Positions 10,301-21,508 are shown, counted from the first letter of the stretch. The stretch is DNA of 64,000 nt from Mesorhabditis belari (GCA_958450365.1 CAUEEP010000760.1:383462-447461); one strand, 5' to 3'. Numbers and translations are program-made. The notes: generated by a model not told the origin, from the sequence alone.

Positions 10301-11754
10301 ACAGCCCAACACCAAGATATTTGAGCTCAAAGGTGGATTTCCAATGGCAAAGGGGCGGGGCGCGTATGTTCCACCTTTTATACGCGTCCCGCTGATCATG
10401 ATATTGCTTATAAATCTATCGTTCTTTATTAGTCTTGAATTTTCAAAAGCAGCTCTTGACAAACCTCATCATTGAGACGATCTCTAGCCATTGCGTGCAG
10501 ATTTGCCAACGAGTCACTCTCACCGATCACCTCCATTAGAGATGTTCTGAGGTTTTTCAGGTAAAGAAATTTGCAGAAAATGATTTCTACTTATAAAATA
10601 CTTATAAAGTAATTATAAAATACTTATAGAATACTTATAGAATACTTATAGAATAAATTTAAAAAACCTACAATTCTACAATTCTTTTATATTGGGTTGG
10701 TGAATTGAAAACTGCCGGCTATTGTCATATGTGACAGTTTGAGCACTTCCTTCAGAAGAAACCCATTTTGGTGTCAATAGAAAAGTTGTAGAGAATCAAA
10801 AATTAAGCTTATATCCAAATTTTCAGAACGATTCAAAAACTGATTTTCGAGAAATGCCAAATTTACGAATTTTCACAAAACTTGCAACAAACTTGCGACA
10901 AAACTTGCATTTTAAGCGAAACTACTAAGTGTATCTTTTTGGAAATTTGGCTATAAGCCTAAATTTTGATTCTCTACAACTTTTCTATTGACACCAAAAT
11001 GGGTTTCTTTTGAAGAAAGTGCTCAAACTGGGCTGACAGCTGACATCTCCAGTCCTCGATTTTTGAGTCTCACACTTGTCTCACACACAAACCAAAACCC
11101 TACTACGAAAGAGGAATCCGCAAATTGCCTGTAAAATGGGCAGAAGTCGTCAATAATAATGGAAATTATTTGGAATGAATTTATGGTTGTATGTTGAATA
11201 AATTTTAGTTCAGTTTTCAAGTCCGGCAGTTTTCAATTCACCAACCCAATACTTATAAAATACTTATAGAATAACTTTTAAAATCTAAAATTCTACAATT
11301 CTTTTATAAATCGTAGATTTAAATTTGATTTGCTTATTCCTACCTCGTCGAGGAAGGCGGCATCGTTTGCTCAAAGTGATTTCTCCATTTTTGACTGAAT
11401 GCCTAAAAATGACGTTGCTTTTCAATTCTTGGGCTTAAAATTCAACTTTCAAAACTAAAAACCTGTAACATTTTTGCATATTTCCCTTCAATATCCGCTC
11501 TCTCGCGACACATCTTCGCAAAGTCGTCCAACTGATCGACTCCGTCTTTGATTCTACGGACATTGTGGCTAAAGTATTGATTCAAGGCTTCAAGGCTTCA
11601 AGATTCAAGGCTCAAAATGTTTAATAGATAAAGTTTTCAAATTCTTTTAAGTCTAAAAGTGCATTTTTCTAGTCTAATTGATCATTTTTACTCACCGATA
11701 ATTCCCGATTTCCCAAAATCCCTTCGGGAGATCACAGACGTCTGTGGAAGACAT
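4350..11754 (-). CDS. sdpn-1: PACSIN/syndapin: F-BAR and SH3 endocytic adaptor
   Basis: Exons from 5' to 3': 11696-11754, 11463-11568, 11344-11402, 10465-10546, 10115-10213, 9970-10033, 9764-9852, 9506-9589, 9130-9260, 7833-7962, 7067-7221, 6122-6185, 5674-5991, 5569-5632, 4350-4456. Lengths sum to 1611 bases, 536 aa, all in frame. The F-BAR domain (about residues 10-290) shows the family signature: GFWEIGNY, CRERADIEGKYAKML, FSQKWR, a long coiled-coil with AKKAYYTACRSE, then SPYMENMSFVF and KCQQMELKRLKFF. A low-complexity linker rich in Ser and Asn follows, then a C-terminal SH3 (about 481-536) with VLYDY, LGWCTGR and GLFPASYV. The family bends membranes and couples dynamin and WASP to endocytosis. 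No NPF motif is seen in the linker, unlike vertebrate PACSINs. Nearly every large intron holds a transposon-like repeat. Orthology is by domain order and motifs; the symbol is the C. elegans name. Confidence 0.93.
5020..5505. mobile_element. Foldback family A copy in the last syndapin intron
   Basis: It carries the same alternating inverted blocks as 3081-3593: GGTATCATTAGATGCGCCAA at about 5120, its inverse at about 5365, and two GC-rich cores (GGGGCGGGACGCG near 5228; CCCGCCC near 5275). It lies in the 1.1 kb intron that splits the SH3 domain (4457-5568). The 120-base stretch before it (4915-5010) has three AAGAAAATCG-type repeats. Confidence 0.75.
6640..7015. repeat. About 28-base minisatellite in syndapin intron
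   Basis: Around 13 copies of a unit with core AATGGCTTCAAAACCAGACG then a short variable spacer (CCTATTTA, TCAATTTG, GCTATTTG). Lies in intron 6186-7066. The register slips by one or two bases between copies. Confidence 0.85.
7285..7812. mobile_element. Long inverted-repeat element in syndapin intron
   Basis: Arms of about 150 bases pair across the intron 7222-7832. GCAAAATTACCCGGACAACT and TAATTTATTTCAAA at left match inverted AAATAAATTAAGCG and ATCCGGATAATTTTGCCC at right. Further in, TAGTAGATAAATGTAGCCAA pairs with TTGGCTACATTTATCTACTA. A similar ACCCGGACAA terminus recurs at about 53578 and 53940. Coding exons are absent. Confidence 0.75.
8026..9074. mobile_element. MITE-like element with about 170-base terminal inverted repeats, nested palindrome inside
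   Basis: Left end TTAGGTTGGCAAGTTATAAA and right end TTTATAACTTTATAACAACC(TAA) delimit arms that match over about 170 bases (ACGATTGTTTTTGGGTAATG, GGATAGGGCTTTTGAAT and so on). Inside, 8255-8560 is a second palindrome (TAAAACGCTTCATCGATTAC against its inverse near 8505), followed by ACAGTCATGGACAAAAGTCT, a motif also seen at 49670-50090 and like Tc1-type ends. It occupies most of syndapin intron 7963-9129. The ORF at 8262-8606 is a read-through of the hairpin. Confidence 0.75.
10235..10392. mobile_element. Half-length foldback family A fragment
   Basis: GGTATCATTAGATGCGCCAA through TTTGAGCTCAAAGGTGGAT and a GC-rich core to ACGCGTCCCG. This is a single arm pair rather than the double structure seen elsewhere. 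It lies in syndapin intron 10214-10464. Confidence 0.7.
10692..11251. mobile_element. MITE family B (TTGGGTTGGTGAATTGAAAA ends), copy in syndapin intron
   Basis: The left end TTGGGTTGGTGAATTGAAAA, continuing CTGCCGG, is matched by an inverted right end ending CACCAACCCAA. Both are flanked by TA, a mariner-type target duplication. Interior inverted blocks include GAAACCCATTTTGGTGTCAA. Copies or pieces recur at 22805-23725, 31009-31326 and 63735-64000. No transposase is visible. Confidence 0.85.
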
Positions 11755-12200
11755 GAAGGGAAGAAAACTGCAAAAAGTACCGTCAGCAGTGAATAGTTCT
11801 GAATAAAAAGTATTAGAGTTTCAGTCAAATATTGAATAAAAGCTAAAATCAGAAAGGAATTTACAAAAAAATGTATAGTTTTTTCAACAACCGAATTCCG
11901 GTTGGCAATGAAATTTATGTAATCAATGAAATTCTGTTTCCACTTCAAAAAAAGCGATTAGATTCTCAGAGAGACAAAAATTGATAAAGTTTTCCAGAAA
12001 TGGCAGCAATAAACAAACAAATTTGATGGATGGATGACCAGCAATAGTTTAATTAAAATAAAAGTGAAAGCTTCAATAAAACTCCTGGGTTATTTCATGA
12101 AAATGTTTCAAAACTTTTGTAAAATCAAGGTCAGAGTAAGTCAAAGGCCAAGAAAACCAGCTGTGCTTATCTTTTTGATAAAGTCAAATGCCTGATTTAG
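11755..12200. other. Syndapin 5' flank
   Basis: On the minus strand a good acceptor, TTTTTGCAG, ends at 11768, 14 bases before the syndapin ATG, so a trans-splice site is likely. The rest to 12200 is AT-rich with nothing I recognise. Confidence 0.45.
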
Positions 12201-12225
12201 TTCTTGACTTAGTTTAGTCAAGTCC

Positions 12226-13170
12226 TATGATTTATCAAGTAAAGTACGCAAAGGTTGATCAAGTAAGCAAAGCTTTATTAAGTAAAGGAAGTAAAGTTTT
12301 ATCAAGTAAAGTAAGTAAAGCTTTATCAAGTAAAGGAAGTAAAGCTTTATCAAGTAAAGGAAGTAAAGCTTTATCCAATAAAGTAAGTAAAGCTTTATCA
12401 AGTAAAGGAAGTAAAGCTTTATCAAGTAAAGTAAGTAAAGCTTTATCAAGTAAAGCAAGTAAAGGAAGTAAAGTAAGTAAAGCTTTATCAAGTAAAGTAA
12501 AGCTTTATCAAGTAAAGGAAGTAAAGCTTTATCAAGTAAGTAAAGCCTTATCAAGTAAGCAAAGCTTTATCAAGTAAGTAAAGCTTCACAAGAAAGGAAG
12601 AAAGCTTATCAAGTAAAGTAAGTAAAGTTTTATCAAGTATCAAATAAGTAAGCTGAGTTGATTAATCTAAAGATATAAAACCTTTTGTCCAAATGATTTA
12701 TCAAGTAAAGTACGCAAAGGTTGATCAAGTAAGCAAAGCTTTATTAAGTAAAGGAAGTAAAGTTTTATCAAGTAAAGTAAGTAAAGCTTTAGCAAGTAAA
12801 GCTTTATCAAGTAAAGGAAGTAAAGCTTTATCAAGTAAAGGAAGTAAAGCTTTATCCAATAAAGTAAGTAAAGCTTTATCAAGTAAAGGAAGTAAAGCTT
12901 TATCAAGTAAAGGAAGTAAAGCTTTATCCAATAAAGTAAGTAAAGCTTTATCAAGTAAAGTAAGTAAAGCTTTATCAAGTAAAGCAAGTAAAGGAAGTAA
13001 AGTAAGTAAAGCTTTATCAAGTAAAGTAAAGCTTTATCAAGTAAAGGAAGTAAAGCTTTATCAAGTAAGTAAAGCTTCATCAAGTAAAGGAAGTAAAGCT
13101 TTATCAAGTAAAGTAAGTAAAGTTTTATCAAGTATCAAATAAGTAAGCTGAGTTGATTAATCTAAAGATA
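12226..13170. repeat. Two-copy higher-order satellite of TATCAAGTAAAGGAAGTAAA
   Basis: Subunits of about 20-24 bases (AAGCTTTATCAAGTAAAGGA) are arranged in two large blocks, 12226-12660 and 12693-13170. Each begins with the same TGATTTATCAAGTAAAGTAC lead and ends with TAAGCTGAGTTGATTAATCT. The Ser/Lys/Ala/Leu and Leu/Tyr/Ile ORFs on the two strands are periodic artefacts of a unit length divisible by three, and I do not call them genes. Confidence 0.9.
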
Positions 13171-13266
13171 TAAAACCTTTTGTCCAAAGCTCTACTATTG
13201 TTTGATCTGTATGTGTTCACGTGAATCCCTTCTTTTTCCCTCAACAAACCATCCAATCACTACACT

Positions 13267-13329
13267 ATCCACTTCCTAAATTATAGTCATCCATCTCGTT
13301 GTCAGCAAATTTGTGCATCTCATCAAGAA
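13267..13329 (-). other. Possible orphan exon
   Basis: Minus-strand reading after the acceptor-like TTTCCTAAG gives PVLDEMHKFADNEMDDYN and then a stop at GGATAG. The composition is protein-like and unlike the surrounding repeats. It could be an alternative first exon of syndapin, a fragment of a lost gene, or chance. No partner exon was found. Confidence 0.2.
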
Positions 13330-13839
13330 CCGGGAATCTTAGGAAAGCAGGCCAAAAAACGTAAACACACAGAAAACACTTAAGGGTCACTATTGCAAAA
13401 GAGAATTGTGAAGAGATTTTTGTGTTTTGTGGAGAGTGCTTGTAATAGAATCTGCGAGAAGCAATAGAAAAACAAAACAGAACAAAAAAGAGAAGCGGAC
13501 GCGGATTGAAAAAAGGGAAAGAGGCTGTTCCTGAAAAGAAACATGGAAAAGAAAAGATTTCAAATACGGGGACGTCGGAATGGAGAAAAGGCAAAAGGCC
13601 TTTGACTTTGGGGAAAGGATCGGAGAACCGAAAAAGGCCGAAAAGTCCCTCCTATTCTATGTATTTGCCTTTTTTTGTGTCCGTTTTTGAGACTCCAAAA
13701 ACAATACGGTATTATCGTGTTCTTTCTTGGAAAACAATGGAATGACAAAATTGAGAATTGGAAAGAATTGGGAAGAATTGGAAAGAGTTGGGAATGGTTT
13801 GGGAAAGTGTCTAGAAAAGAAGCTGAGGTCAATAGTGTA

Positions 13840-14092
13840 GGCTACAGTTGGAAGCTGTTGGCTACAGTTGAAAGCTGTTGGCCACAGTTGGAAGCTGTTG
13901 GCCACAGTTGGAAGCTGTTGGCTACAGTTGGAAGCTGTTGGCTACAGTTGAAAGCTGTTGGCCACAGTTGGAAGCTGTTGGCCACAGTTGAAAGCTGTTT
14001 GGCCACAGTTGAAAGCTGTTGACCACAGTTGAAAGCTGTTGACCAGAGTTGAAAGCTGTTGGCCACATTGGAAAGCTGTTGGCCACACACTT
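13840..14092. repeat. 20-base minisatellite GCTACAGTTGGAAGCTGTTG
   Basis: About 12 units, mostly in exact 20-base register, with a G/A and GCTACA/GCCACA alternation. Overlapping ORFs on both strands are repeat artefacts. Confidence 0.9.
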
Positions 14093-14860
14093 TTCTGTTA
14101 AAAGAGTGATTGGATTTCAAAGCTAAAGCACATCATCAAAAAACCCAGAAATTATTGTGTATTCCTTTTTGAGTAATAGCTTTCTAAAGTAGAGCTTATT
14201 TTGGAAAACTACGATAGACAAAAGCCTCAATTTTAGTATCATTCTGTGGAATTGCCCGGCGCAGTCAATGACTAAACTCAATGATACAAAAATTAACTAA
14301 ATAAATGGATTACGGTAGTTTTTTTAGAATAGGCGTCTTTTAGAATGAATTACTCGAAAGAAACACACTCTACTTCTGCTTGATTTGGTGGTGAAAAATA
14401 CCTTGAAGCTAACCAATCTAACAGAATACAAAAATTTGAGCTGCTTTGCTTTGATGTAAATATTTTCGTGACTCATATTAAGCACAGCTGCTTATTTGGA
14501 TTTGAAAAAAGATTTGTTTGAAAGATTTCGAAAAAAGAAGAAAATTATGACCAGCTGGCCTTTTACAAATGACAGTTTTAGGGAAATTCCAGATGAATCA
14601 CTAAATAAAGTTTGAAGGGTTCTGCATTTTTTGCCGACTTATGATAAATCGATTCTTATCAGGAGTCATTATTGGGCGTGAACGGAACTTTAAAGATCTA
14701 CAAAAAGTGGTAAATAGAAATGATAATAAGTAAAGTATTCAGTCACCCTTACTAGCAAGCGAATTCTTAGAAGGCCAATTGTTGCTTGAGGATTAGGTTT
14801 AAGCACTGATTTTGTTTCTCATGGTAGAGTGTGGAGAAATTGGTAATCAACGCAAATCAC
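14093..14860. other. AT-rich intergenic stretch, nothing recognised
   Basis: No exon with splice sites and protein-like composition was found on either strand, and no clear repeat. It includes the fragment GAATACAAAAATTTGAGCTG. Confidence 0.4.
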
Positions 14861-14864
14861 TTGC

Positions 14865-15000
14865 TTACAATTGCTTACAGTTGCAGTTGTATACAATTGC
14901 TTAAAATGGCTTACAAGGGCTTACAGTTGCTTACAATGGCTTACAATTGCTTACAATGACTTACCGTTGCTTACAATTGCTTACAATTGCTTACAAGGGA
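14865..15000. repeat. 10-base repeat ATTGCTTACA
   Basis: About 12 units of ATTGCTTACA with ATGG and AGTT variants, in 10-base steps. Confidence 0.85.
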
Positions 15001-15685
15001 GATTTGTCAACTTGCCATTAGCTTTTAAAACGTGGCCTAGCACATCTAGACCAGTTTTTCGCGCTGTTTACGAATCTGTACTCAAATCCACCTCAAATCT
15101 TCTACCTATCTACGCCCTCTGAAGCCTTCCCTCCCTTAACTTTCCTTCTTAAAAGCGGTGTCTTATTTGCGCAAATATCCATATTTTAGCCAACTTTAAA
15201 ACCATTTTTCTTGGTCTCATAGATCGTCCGGGATAGATTTGAATACAGATTCGGAATCAGCGCAAAAAAACCTATCTAGATCTGCTAGACCAGGTTTTAA
15301 AAACTGGTGGTAAGTTGACGAACCTTCCTTGTTAGTTCTAAAGATATGCAGTTGATAAGGATCGGTCAAAACCAACCTTTTGAGAGCTTGAAATGAAGAA
15401 GCTTTCTCGAAATCTTGAAATGAAGAAGCCAGTCAAATCGGAATCGCAATGAAAATGTCAAGTCATAAACATCACAAGATTCTTATCAAGCCAAAAACAA
15501 ACAAAGGTTTTGCGTGCACGGTTGAAATATTGCCAATGATTTTTAGGCAGTTCATGCAAGAATCTAAAAAAAGAACTAAGCAAGAAAGCAAGAACTAAGC
15601 AAATTCTTTACTTAAAGGATTGAATATTAAAATATAAAACGTCAAAATGTTGAAAGCTTTGAGAGTTTTATAGCATAAATTATCT

Positions 15686-15905
15686 TAAGCTCGACCTCTT
15701 AAGCTCGACCTCTTAAGCTCGACCTCTTAGCCGACCTCTTAGCTCGACCCTAGCCGACCCTTAGCCGACCTCTTAAGCTCGACCTCTTAAGCTCGACCTC
15801 TTAAGCTCGACCTCTTAAGCTCGACCTCTTAAGCTCGACCTCTTAAGCTCGACCTCTTAAGCTCGACCTCTTAAGCTCGACCTCTTAAGCTCGACCTCTT
15901 AAGCT
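15686..15905. repeat. 14-base repeat AAGCTCGACCTCTT
   Basis: About 15 units. Most are identical; three shortened ones (AGCCGACCTCTT, AGCTCGACCCT, AGCCGACCCTT) sit together at 15726-15770. Confidence 0.92.
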
Positions 15906-16154
15906 TAAGAATTTAGTAAACCTGGTCGTTATAAATTGTTATACATTAAATTTAAGTTATAAATTCAATTCAAATAAGCTATCTACCTAACTGTAAGTAA
16001 AACTTATCAAAATTTTTATCAAACTTATCACTATTTATGCAAAACAAATGATAAAGAATGAAATTTTCCTAAAGGAAATGTCTAGGTAGCTTTATATATT
16101 CTTAAAGGTTCAAAACTCAGGGTATTTGGTCAACTGAGCTGAAAATCTATAGTT

Positions 16155-16328
16155 ATTGCTTCTATTGGAGGCTGAGCTTCTATTGAAGGCTGAGCTTCTA
16201 TTGGAGGCTGAGCTTCGATTAGAGGCTAAGCTTCTATAGGAGACTGAGCTTCTATTGGAGGCTGAGCTTCTATTGGAGGCTAAGCTGCTATTGGAGGCTG
16301 AGCTACTATTGGAAGCTGAGCTTCTGTT
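16155..16328. repeat. 18-base repeat GCTTCTATTGGAGGCTGA
   Basis: About 9 to 10 units, coding-length compatible, which explains the SASNRSSASNRS-type ORF on the minus strand. It has no credible splice context. Confidence 0.88.
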
Positions 16329-16569
16329 AGAATAAATGCCGTAATTGTGAGGACCAGTCACTCCCCCATTCTCTCTCTTCACCCTAGCCGTTTTTCCTTT
16401 CCCCGATTTGAACACCCAGCCAATCAATATCTCACCCCAATCCCTCTTCTCATTTGCATTTGTCCCTGAAAGCCCTTTTCTTTTTGAATAGATTCTTTTT
16501 CGGGTGTCTGCTTGGGGGACCTTATTTGAACAATTGTTGATGACCCTAGGAAATGATTTCTGTGCTATT

Positions 16570-16848
16570 GAGTGAAGTATTGATGACTAGGATTAGTATT
16601 GACACTAGGACTAGACTAGGATTAGTACTGATACTAGGACTAGACTGGGACTAGTATTGACACTAGGACTAGACTAGGACTAGTATTGACACTAGGACTA
16701 GACTGGGACTAGTACTGATACTAGGACTAGACTAGGACTAGTATTGACACTAGGACTAGACTAGGACTAGTATTGACACTAGGACTAGACTAGGACTAGT
16801 ATTGATACTAGGACTAGACTAGGACTAGTACTAGGATTAGTACAATGA
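16570..16848. repeat. Minisatellite of GGACTAGACTAGGACTAGTA
   Basis: About 10 units of roughly 28 bases, alternating TTGACACTA and CTGATACTA tails. The unit is itself made of CTAG-centred palindromes. Confidence 0.88.
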
Positions 16849-17740
16849 AACAGATTTTAAGCTGAAGATCGAAATTTCGACTGTAGAGCTTTAAAAAGTA
16901 CCGCTAGAAAAGACATTTTAAAGTCTGTTAATTTTGCATAACTATAGCATATCTATTAAATAATAACAATGAAATTCAGTTGCGAATGTTTCATTTAAAC
17001 GTTCGATTTCAAAAGCTATCAAAAAAGCTCTCAAATTGGCTTTATCAGAAGATTTTCAAAGAGGGAAAGACTCTCATATCTCACCAATCTCACCATTTCT
17101 TTTCTCTTCCCACAAGCTTGCAAATAAATACACTTCAAGAAGAATTTGAGAGCCACCGCCCCAAACAATGGTCACTCAGATTATTAGTTGGAAGTGTTAG
17201 AATAGTTGAAAATTGAAACCTATAAAAGAACTTATTTAATTCTTTGATCTTTGATAAAATAACAACAATGGTCAATGTTGGTTTCAATTTTCAACTATTC
17301 TAACACTTCCAACTAATAACAACTTGGTTTAGAACGAGTTTAAGCCGATTATCTACTGAAAAATGAACGATTATCTAATGAAAAGTCTAGTAGAACTTTT
17401 CAGAAAACTAAATCAGAAAACAAACAGAAAAAAAAGAGCTTCAAAGAAGAGCTCAAACCTGACTTAAATCCGAAACAATAAATATCAAACCAAAAGATAA
17501 ATATCTTAGGATGGTTATCTCATGAGCTCATGATCATGATCGGGATCTCATGACACATATTCTCCGAGATATGGAAAGTGAGAACGGAGAAGAAGACGAG
17601 AAGAAGAGAAAGACGAGATACCCAATAAGAATAGGAAATCGTTGCCGAACAAAATGTAAAATGCTAAGAAAGAAGCGACATTCAATTCACAATAAAGTTT
17701 TCAATTTGAAATTTTGTAAAATAAAACAATACCGAACAAC
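16849..17740. other. Intergenic, one short inverted duplication
   Basis: AACTATTCTAACACTTCCAA near 17295 is the inverse of TTGGAAGTGTTAGAATAGTT near 17188, giving a hairpin of about 100 bases. No gene was recognised. Confidence 0.5.
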
Positions 17741-17743
17741 AAT

Positions 17744-18565
17744 TTGAGATGTGAAGTTGCTAATGCACCACCAAATTGGAAAATTCTCCCAGCGATCTCT
17801 TTAGCTTTCTCTCCAATTCTCCAGTTATTTGGCTGCGCTATTGTCGCAATTCACAAAGTAGTGAAAATGAACCGGGAGTCAAAAATTGGGCCAAGATCTA
17901 ACTCGGTACTTATTGGTTATCTTCTATTCAATCAACAATTTGAATTTATCAATTTGCGTATAACATTTTAATTTGAGGCTCCCCATCTCTTCATAGGTAA
18001 TAAAATAAAATAGCAATCTTAGTTGAATCTTTGAATCTGATTCTTCTATTTCAATTCTCTCCAGAGAAGTCGCCGTGTTGGTGAAGGTTTTCAGCTTTTC
18101 GATCCAGTTACGTGAGGCTTCTGAAAAATTCGGCTAGCCGATTACGAATGATTCGTTAACGGCTAGCCGCTTACAAATCATTCGTAATCGGCTAGCCGCT
18201 TACAAATCATTTGCTAACGGCTAGCCACTTACAAATCATTTGCTAACGGCTAGCCGATTACGAATGAAATTTTTTCGCTAGCCGTGTACAATTTGTAATC
18301 GCCTTCTGCGAACATGGCTCGATTTCAAATGAGTTTTTGATTTCAAGCTATTTATGCAGAACGCAAACTAATCAACTAATCACAAAAAGTGAAAAAAATT
18401 GATAACATTTAACATGAAAAACCCAGAAGCCTCATGTAACTGGATCGAAAAGCTGAAAACCTTCACCAATGCGGCGACTTCTCTGGAGAGAATTGAGAAA
18501 GCGAAAGAGATTGCTGGGAGAATGTTCCAATTTGGTGGAACATTAGCAGCCAGGTAGTCGGGCAT
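17744..18565. repeat. Imperfect 0.8 kb palindrome
   Basis: CCAATTTGGTGG, TCTCCCAGCGATCTCTTT and CTCTCCAGAGAAGTCGCC at left return inverted at 18420-18560. The centre, 18130-18285, contains repeats of GCTAGCCGATTACGAAT and its inverse. Related direct fragments (GCATTAGCAGTCAGGTACTT) lie at 18990-19330, so this is probably a decayed mobile element. Confidence 0.7.
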
Positions 18566-20060
18566 TTATTGATTATCTCCCTTCTCCCTCACTCGAAAAT
18601 TTCCATCTATCAATTTCCAAGATTTTAATTTTTCGGATGGAGCTCCCTCTCTTCATAGGTATTACGCAATAAAATTTGCATAAAACTAGAACGATGGCAA
18701 TTGAAAGGCAATTGAGAGGCAATCGAAAGGCAATTGAGAGGCAATTGAGAGGCAATTGAGAGGCAATTTTAGAAATCAATGCTAGTTTTCTAAAAAACGA
18801 ACAGGCAAGCGAAACCAGAAAAGATAGCAAGCGCGAAATTAGAATTTAACTGCACCAGCAAGGCGCGGTGGAGCAATGGTGGGGAAAATTTCAGTCCACT
18901 GAATCGTTGGTTTCTTTCTTGGGAAACCATGGTACCCACTCATGCCGACTTCTGCCAAGGTACTCCCCTTCCTCCAATTTTTGGACTTTAGAGCATTAGC
19001 AGTCAGGTACTTATTGGTTATCTCCCCCTTCGCTCAATCGAATTCCATTATCATTTGCTATAACTTTGTTTTCGGGTGGGTTCCCATCTCTTCTAGGTTT
19101 AGCTGATTTGCATAAACTAGACTGGCAATTGAGAGGCAATTTTAGAATTAAAATACTTTCTATATTTGCTATATTTTCTAGAGAAATCTAAACAGGCAAT
19201 GCGGAACCAGAAATCAAATTAGCATTTAACTGTACTAGTGAAGCGCAGCAGAGCATTGGTGGTGAGGTGGATGGGGAAAATTTCAGTCCATTGAAGGGTT
19301 GGTTTTTTTTGGGTCAGGGGAGATAACCAATAAGTACCGAAAAATTAAGATCAAATGCAGAAAGAAAACAAAAGGTATCTAGAACAATGGGGAAGCAAGA
19401 AATCGAATAAAGGTTGGGAAAATCTTATAATCTTGTTCCAAATCTTGTTCCCAAAAGGCTAGATGTCTCGAAAACATTGAAAATTAAGTAAAGAAATGAA
19501 GAATGAAGAGAAATTGATGAAATCATGCTAGAGAATCATAATCAAGATAGAGAAAACGGGGAATGGTGTGCGCACTATTGAGAGAAGCTCTTTCAGCTTT
19601 CTTCAGCCCACCCCATGCTAGCCCACAGTTCACCATCACCCTTCCCGAATAGTGTGCGGGTGATTGAGATTAAGGAACAGACCTCAGACCTCAAGGAGAA
19701 AGCTCTTTCTTTTCTCTTTTTCGCCGTTTTACCGGAAGGGTACACACATAGGTGGACAACGACACAAACACGACAACGGGGAAGAACACGGGGAAGGGTT
19801 TTTCCTTGTCTTTTCGTTCGCTCTTTCTTTCCCCCGAGAAGCTAAGCCATTCCCATCCCCCTTCACCAGGAAAATTTGCTACAAACCTGCTGATTTCTCG
19901 GCTAGGCTTATCAAAATGATTGTTTGGGATAGGCGATTTGATTGGAAATGGAAATGGAAATGGTCTTGATTTTAATTGTTTTGGATGTCATAAAGGTGAA
20001 TGAAAAAGCTTAAAACGAAAAGAAATGCATGCAAAGATATCAGAATTTCCAAAAATTACA
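18566..20060. other. Intergenic, decayed duplicates of the preceding element
   Basis: 18680-18770 holds 11-base GGCAATTGAGA units. 18600-18680 and 19015-19100 are similar to each other (TGGTTATCTCCCCC). 19560-19970 is locally GC-richer with C-rich tracts, but I found no supported exon. Confidence 0.4.
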
Positions 20061-20770
20061 TAGAATTATCTAGAATTGTCTAGAATTGTCTAGAATTGTA
20101 TAGAATTGTATAGAATTGTATAGAATTGTATAGAATTGTCTAGAATTGTATAGAATTGTATAGAATTGTATAGAATTGTATAGAATTGTATAGAATTGTA
20201 TAGAATTGTATAGAATTGTATAGAATTGTATAGAATTGTCTAGAATTGTATAGAATTGTCTAGAATTGTATAGAATTGTCTAGAATTGTATAGAATTGTC
20301 TAGAATTGTATAGAATTGTATAGAATTGTCTAGAATTGTATAGAATTGTCTAGAATTGTATAGAATTGTATAGAATTGTATAGAATTGTATAGAATTACA
20401 TAGAATTGTCTAGAATTGTCTAGAATTGTATAGAATTGTCTAGAATTGTATAGAATTGTATAGAATTGTATAGAATTGTATAGAATTGTCTAGAATTGTA
20501 TAGAATTGTCTAGAATTGTCTAGAATTGTATAGAATTGTCTAGAATTGTATAGAATTGCCTAGAATTGTATAGAATTGTATAGAATTGTCTAGAATTGTC
20601 TAGAATTGTCTAGAATTGTCTAGAATTGTCTAGAATTATCTAGAATTGTATAGAATTGTATAGAATTGTATAGAATTTTATAGAATTGTATAGAATTTTA
20701 GAAAATTGTATAGAATTGCATGAAATTACAAAGAATTATAAAGAATTTTAGAGAATTACATAGAATTTTT
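20061..20770. repeat. 71-unit 10-base satellite TAGAATTGTA/TAGAATTGTC
   Basis: Seventy-one consecutive decamers with no insertion or deletion. Variation is mostly the last base (A or C); degenerate units lie at the ends (TAGAATTATC, GAAAATTGTA, TGAAATTACA, AAGAATTATA). An AATT core recurs every 10 bases, close to one helical turn. Confidence 0.95.
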
Positions 20771-21505
20771 AATGTCAAGCGGTATCGGCTTGCTTTTTTT
20801 CGAATTCTGATTAGCTTCTATGCATATTTTGATATGTAGAGGTTTTGAATCAAGTGCAAAACAAAATCTCCTACAAATTCATCAAGACGTTCTTTGAAAA
20901 TCGAAAGTTCATGTTTCGGTGTCGCTCAAAAAAGCAGAAGACACGGATATCTATTGCATAGATCTCGAGATCGAGATGTTGAAAATAAAATTGACCGGCT
21001 GTTTTCGTGCCTAAGATCTTGCTTGAATTGAAAAAACTCAATCAAAAGCTACAATTGTTATTTTAAGCTATAAACTATTAGTTTATAGTTATTAGTTCAA
21101 GCAAATTTAAGCTTTAAAATAAGAAACACAAAATTTGTTTGATACTTGTCGACTCTGGAACTGAACTGTGCCTGTAGGTATCCCGTTCATAGTAACAAAA
21201 ACCCGCACTTCACTGATGAAACCAGCTGTAGCTTCTGTAATGTTTATGCAAAAAATGTATGGAAGGGTGAAGAGATGGGGGAAAAACGAAAGGTGAAACT
21301 GGAGAGGATGGATGGGTTAAGGAAGAAGGAGGACTGATCAAAGAAACCACTCACAAGAAACCACCTCACCCCAACCATTTGGAAGAAAAGAAAGTGCAGT
21401 GAAAAGCTGCTATTAGCATATGACAAAGATCAAAAGCTGTAGATTTTCGATTTTTAATGTATTTGTTTTTGAATCAAGAACTCAAACGAGATTGATTTTA
21501 GCACA
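20771..21505. other. Intergenic, nothing supported
   Basis: An ORF at 21146-21337 (LELNCACRYPVHSNKN then a Lys/Glu-rich tail) lacks splice support and family resemblance. No RNA gene was seen. Confidence 0.35.
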
Positions 21506-21508
21506 GTC

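Noticed and set aside
12225..13142. Long ORFs on both strands rich in SKALSSKG or KLYLLYLI
   Set aside because: They track a satellite whose unit is divisible by three; no start context, splice sites or non-repeat sequence.
20061..20770. CRISPR-like regular repeats
   Set aside because: No spacers; contiguous decamers in a eukaryotic genome.
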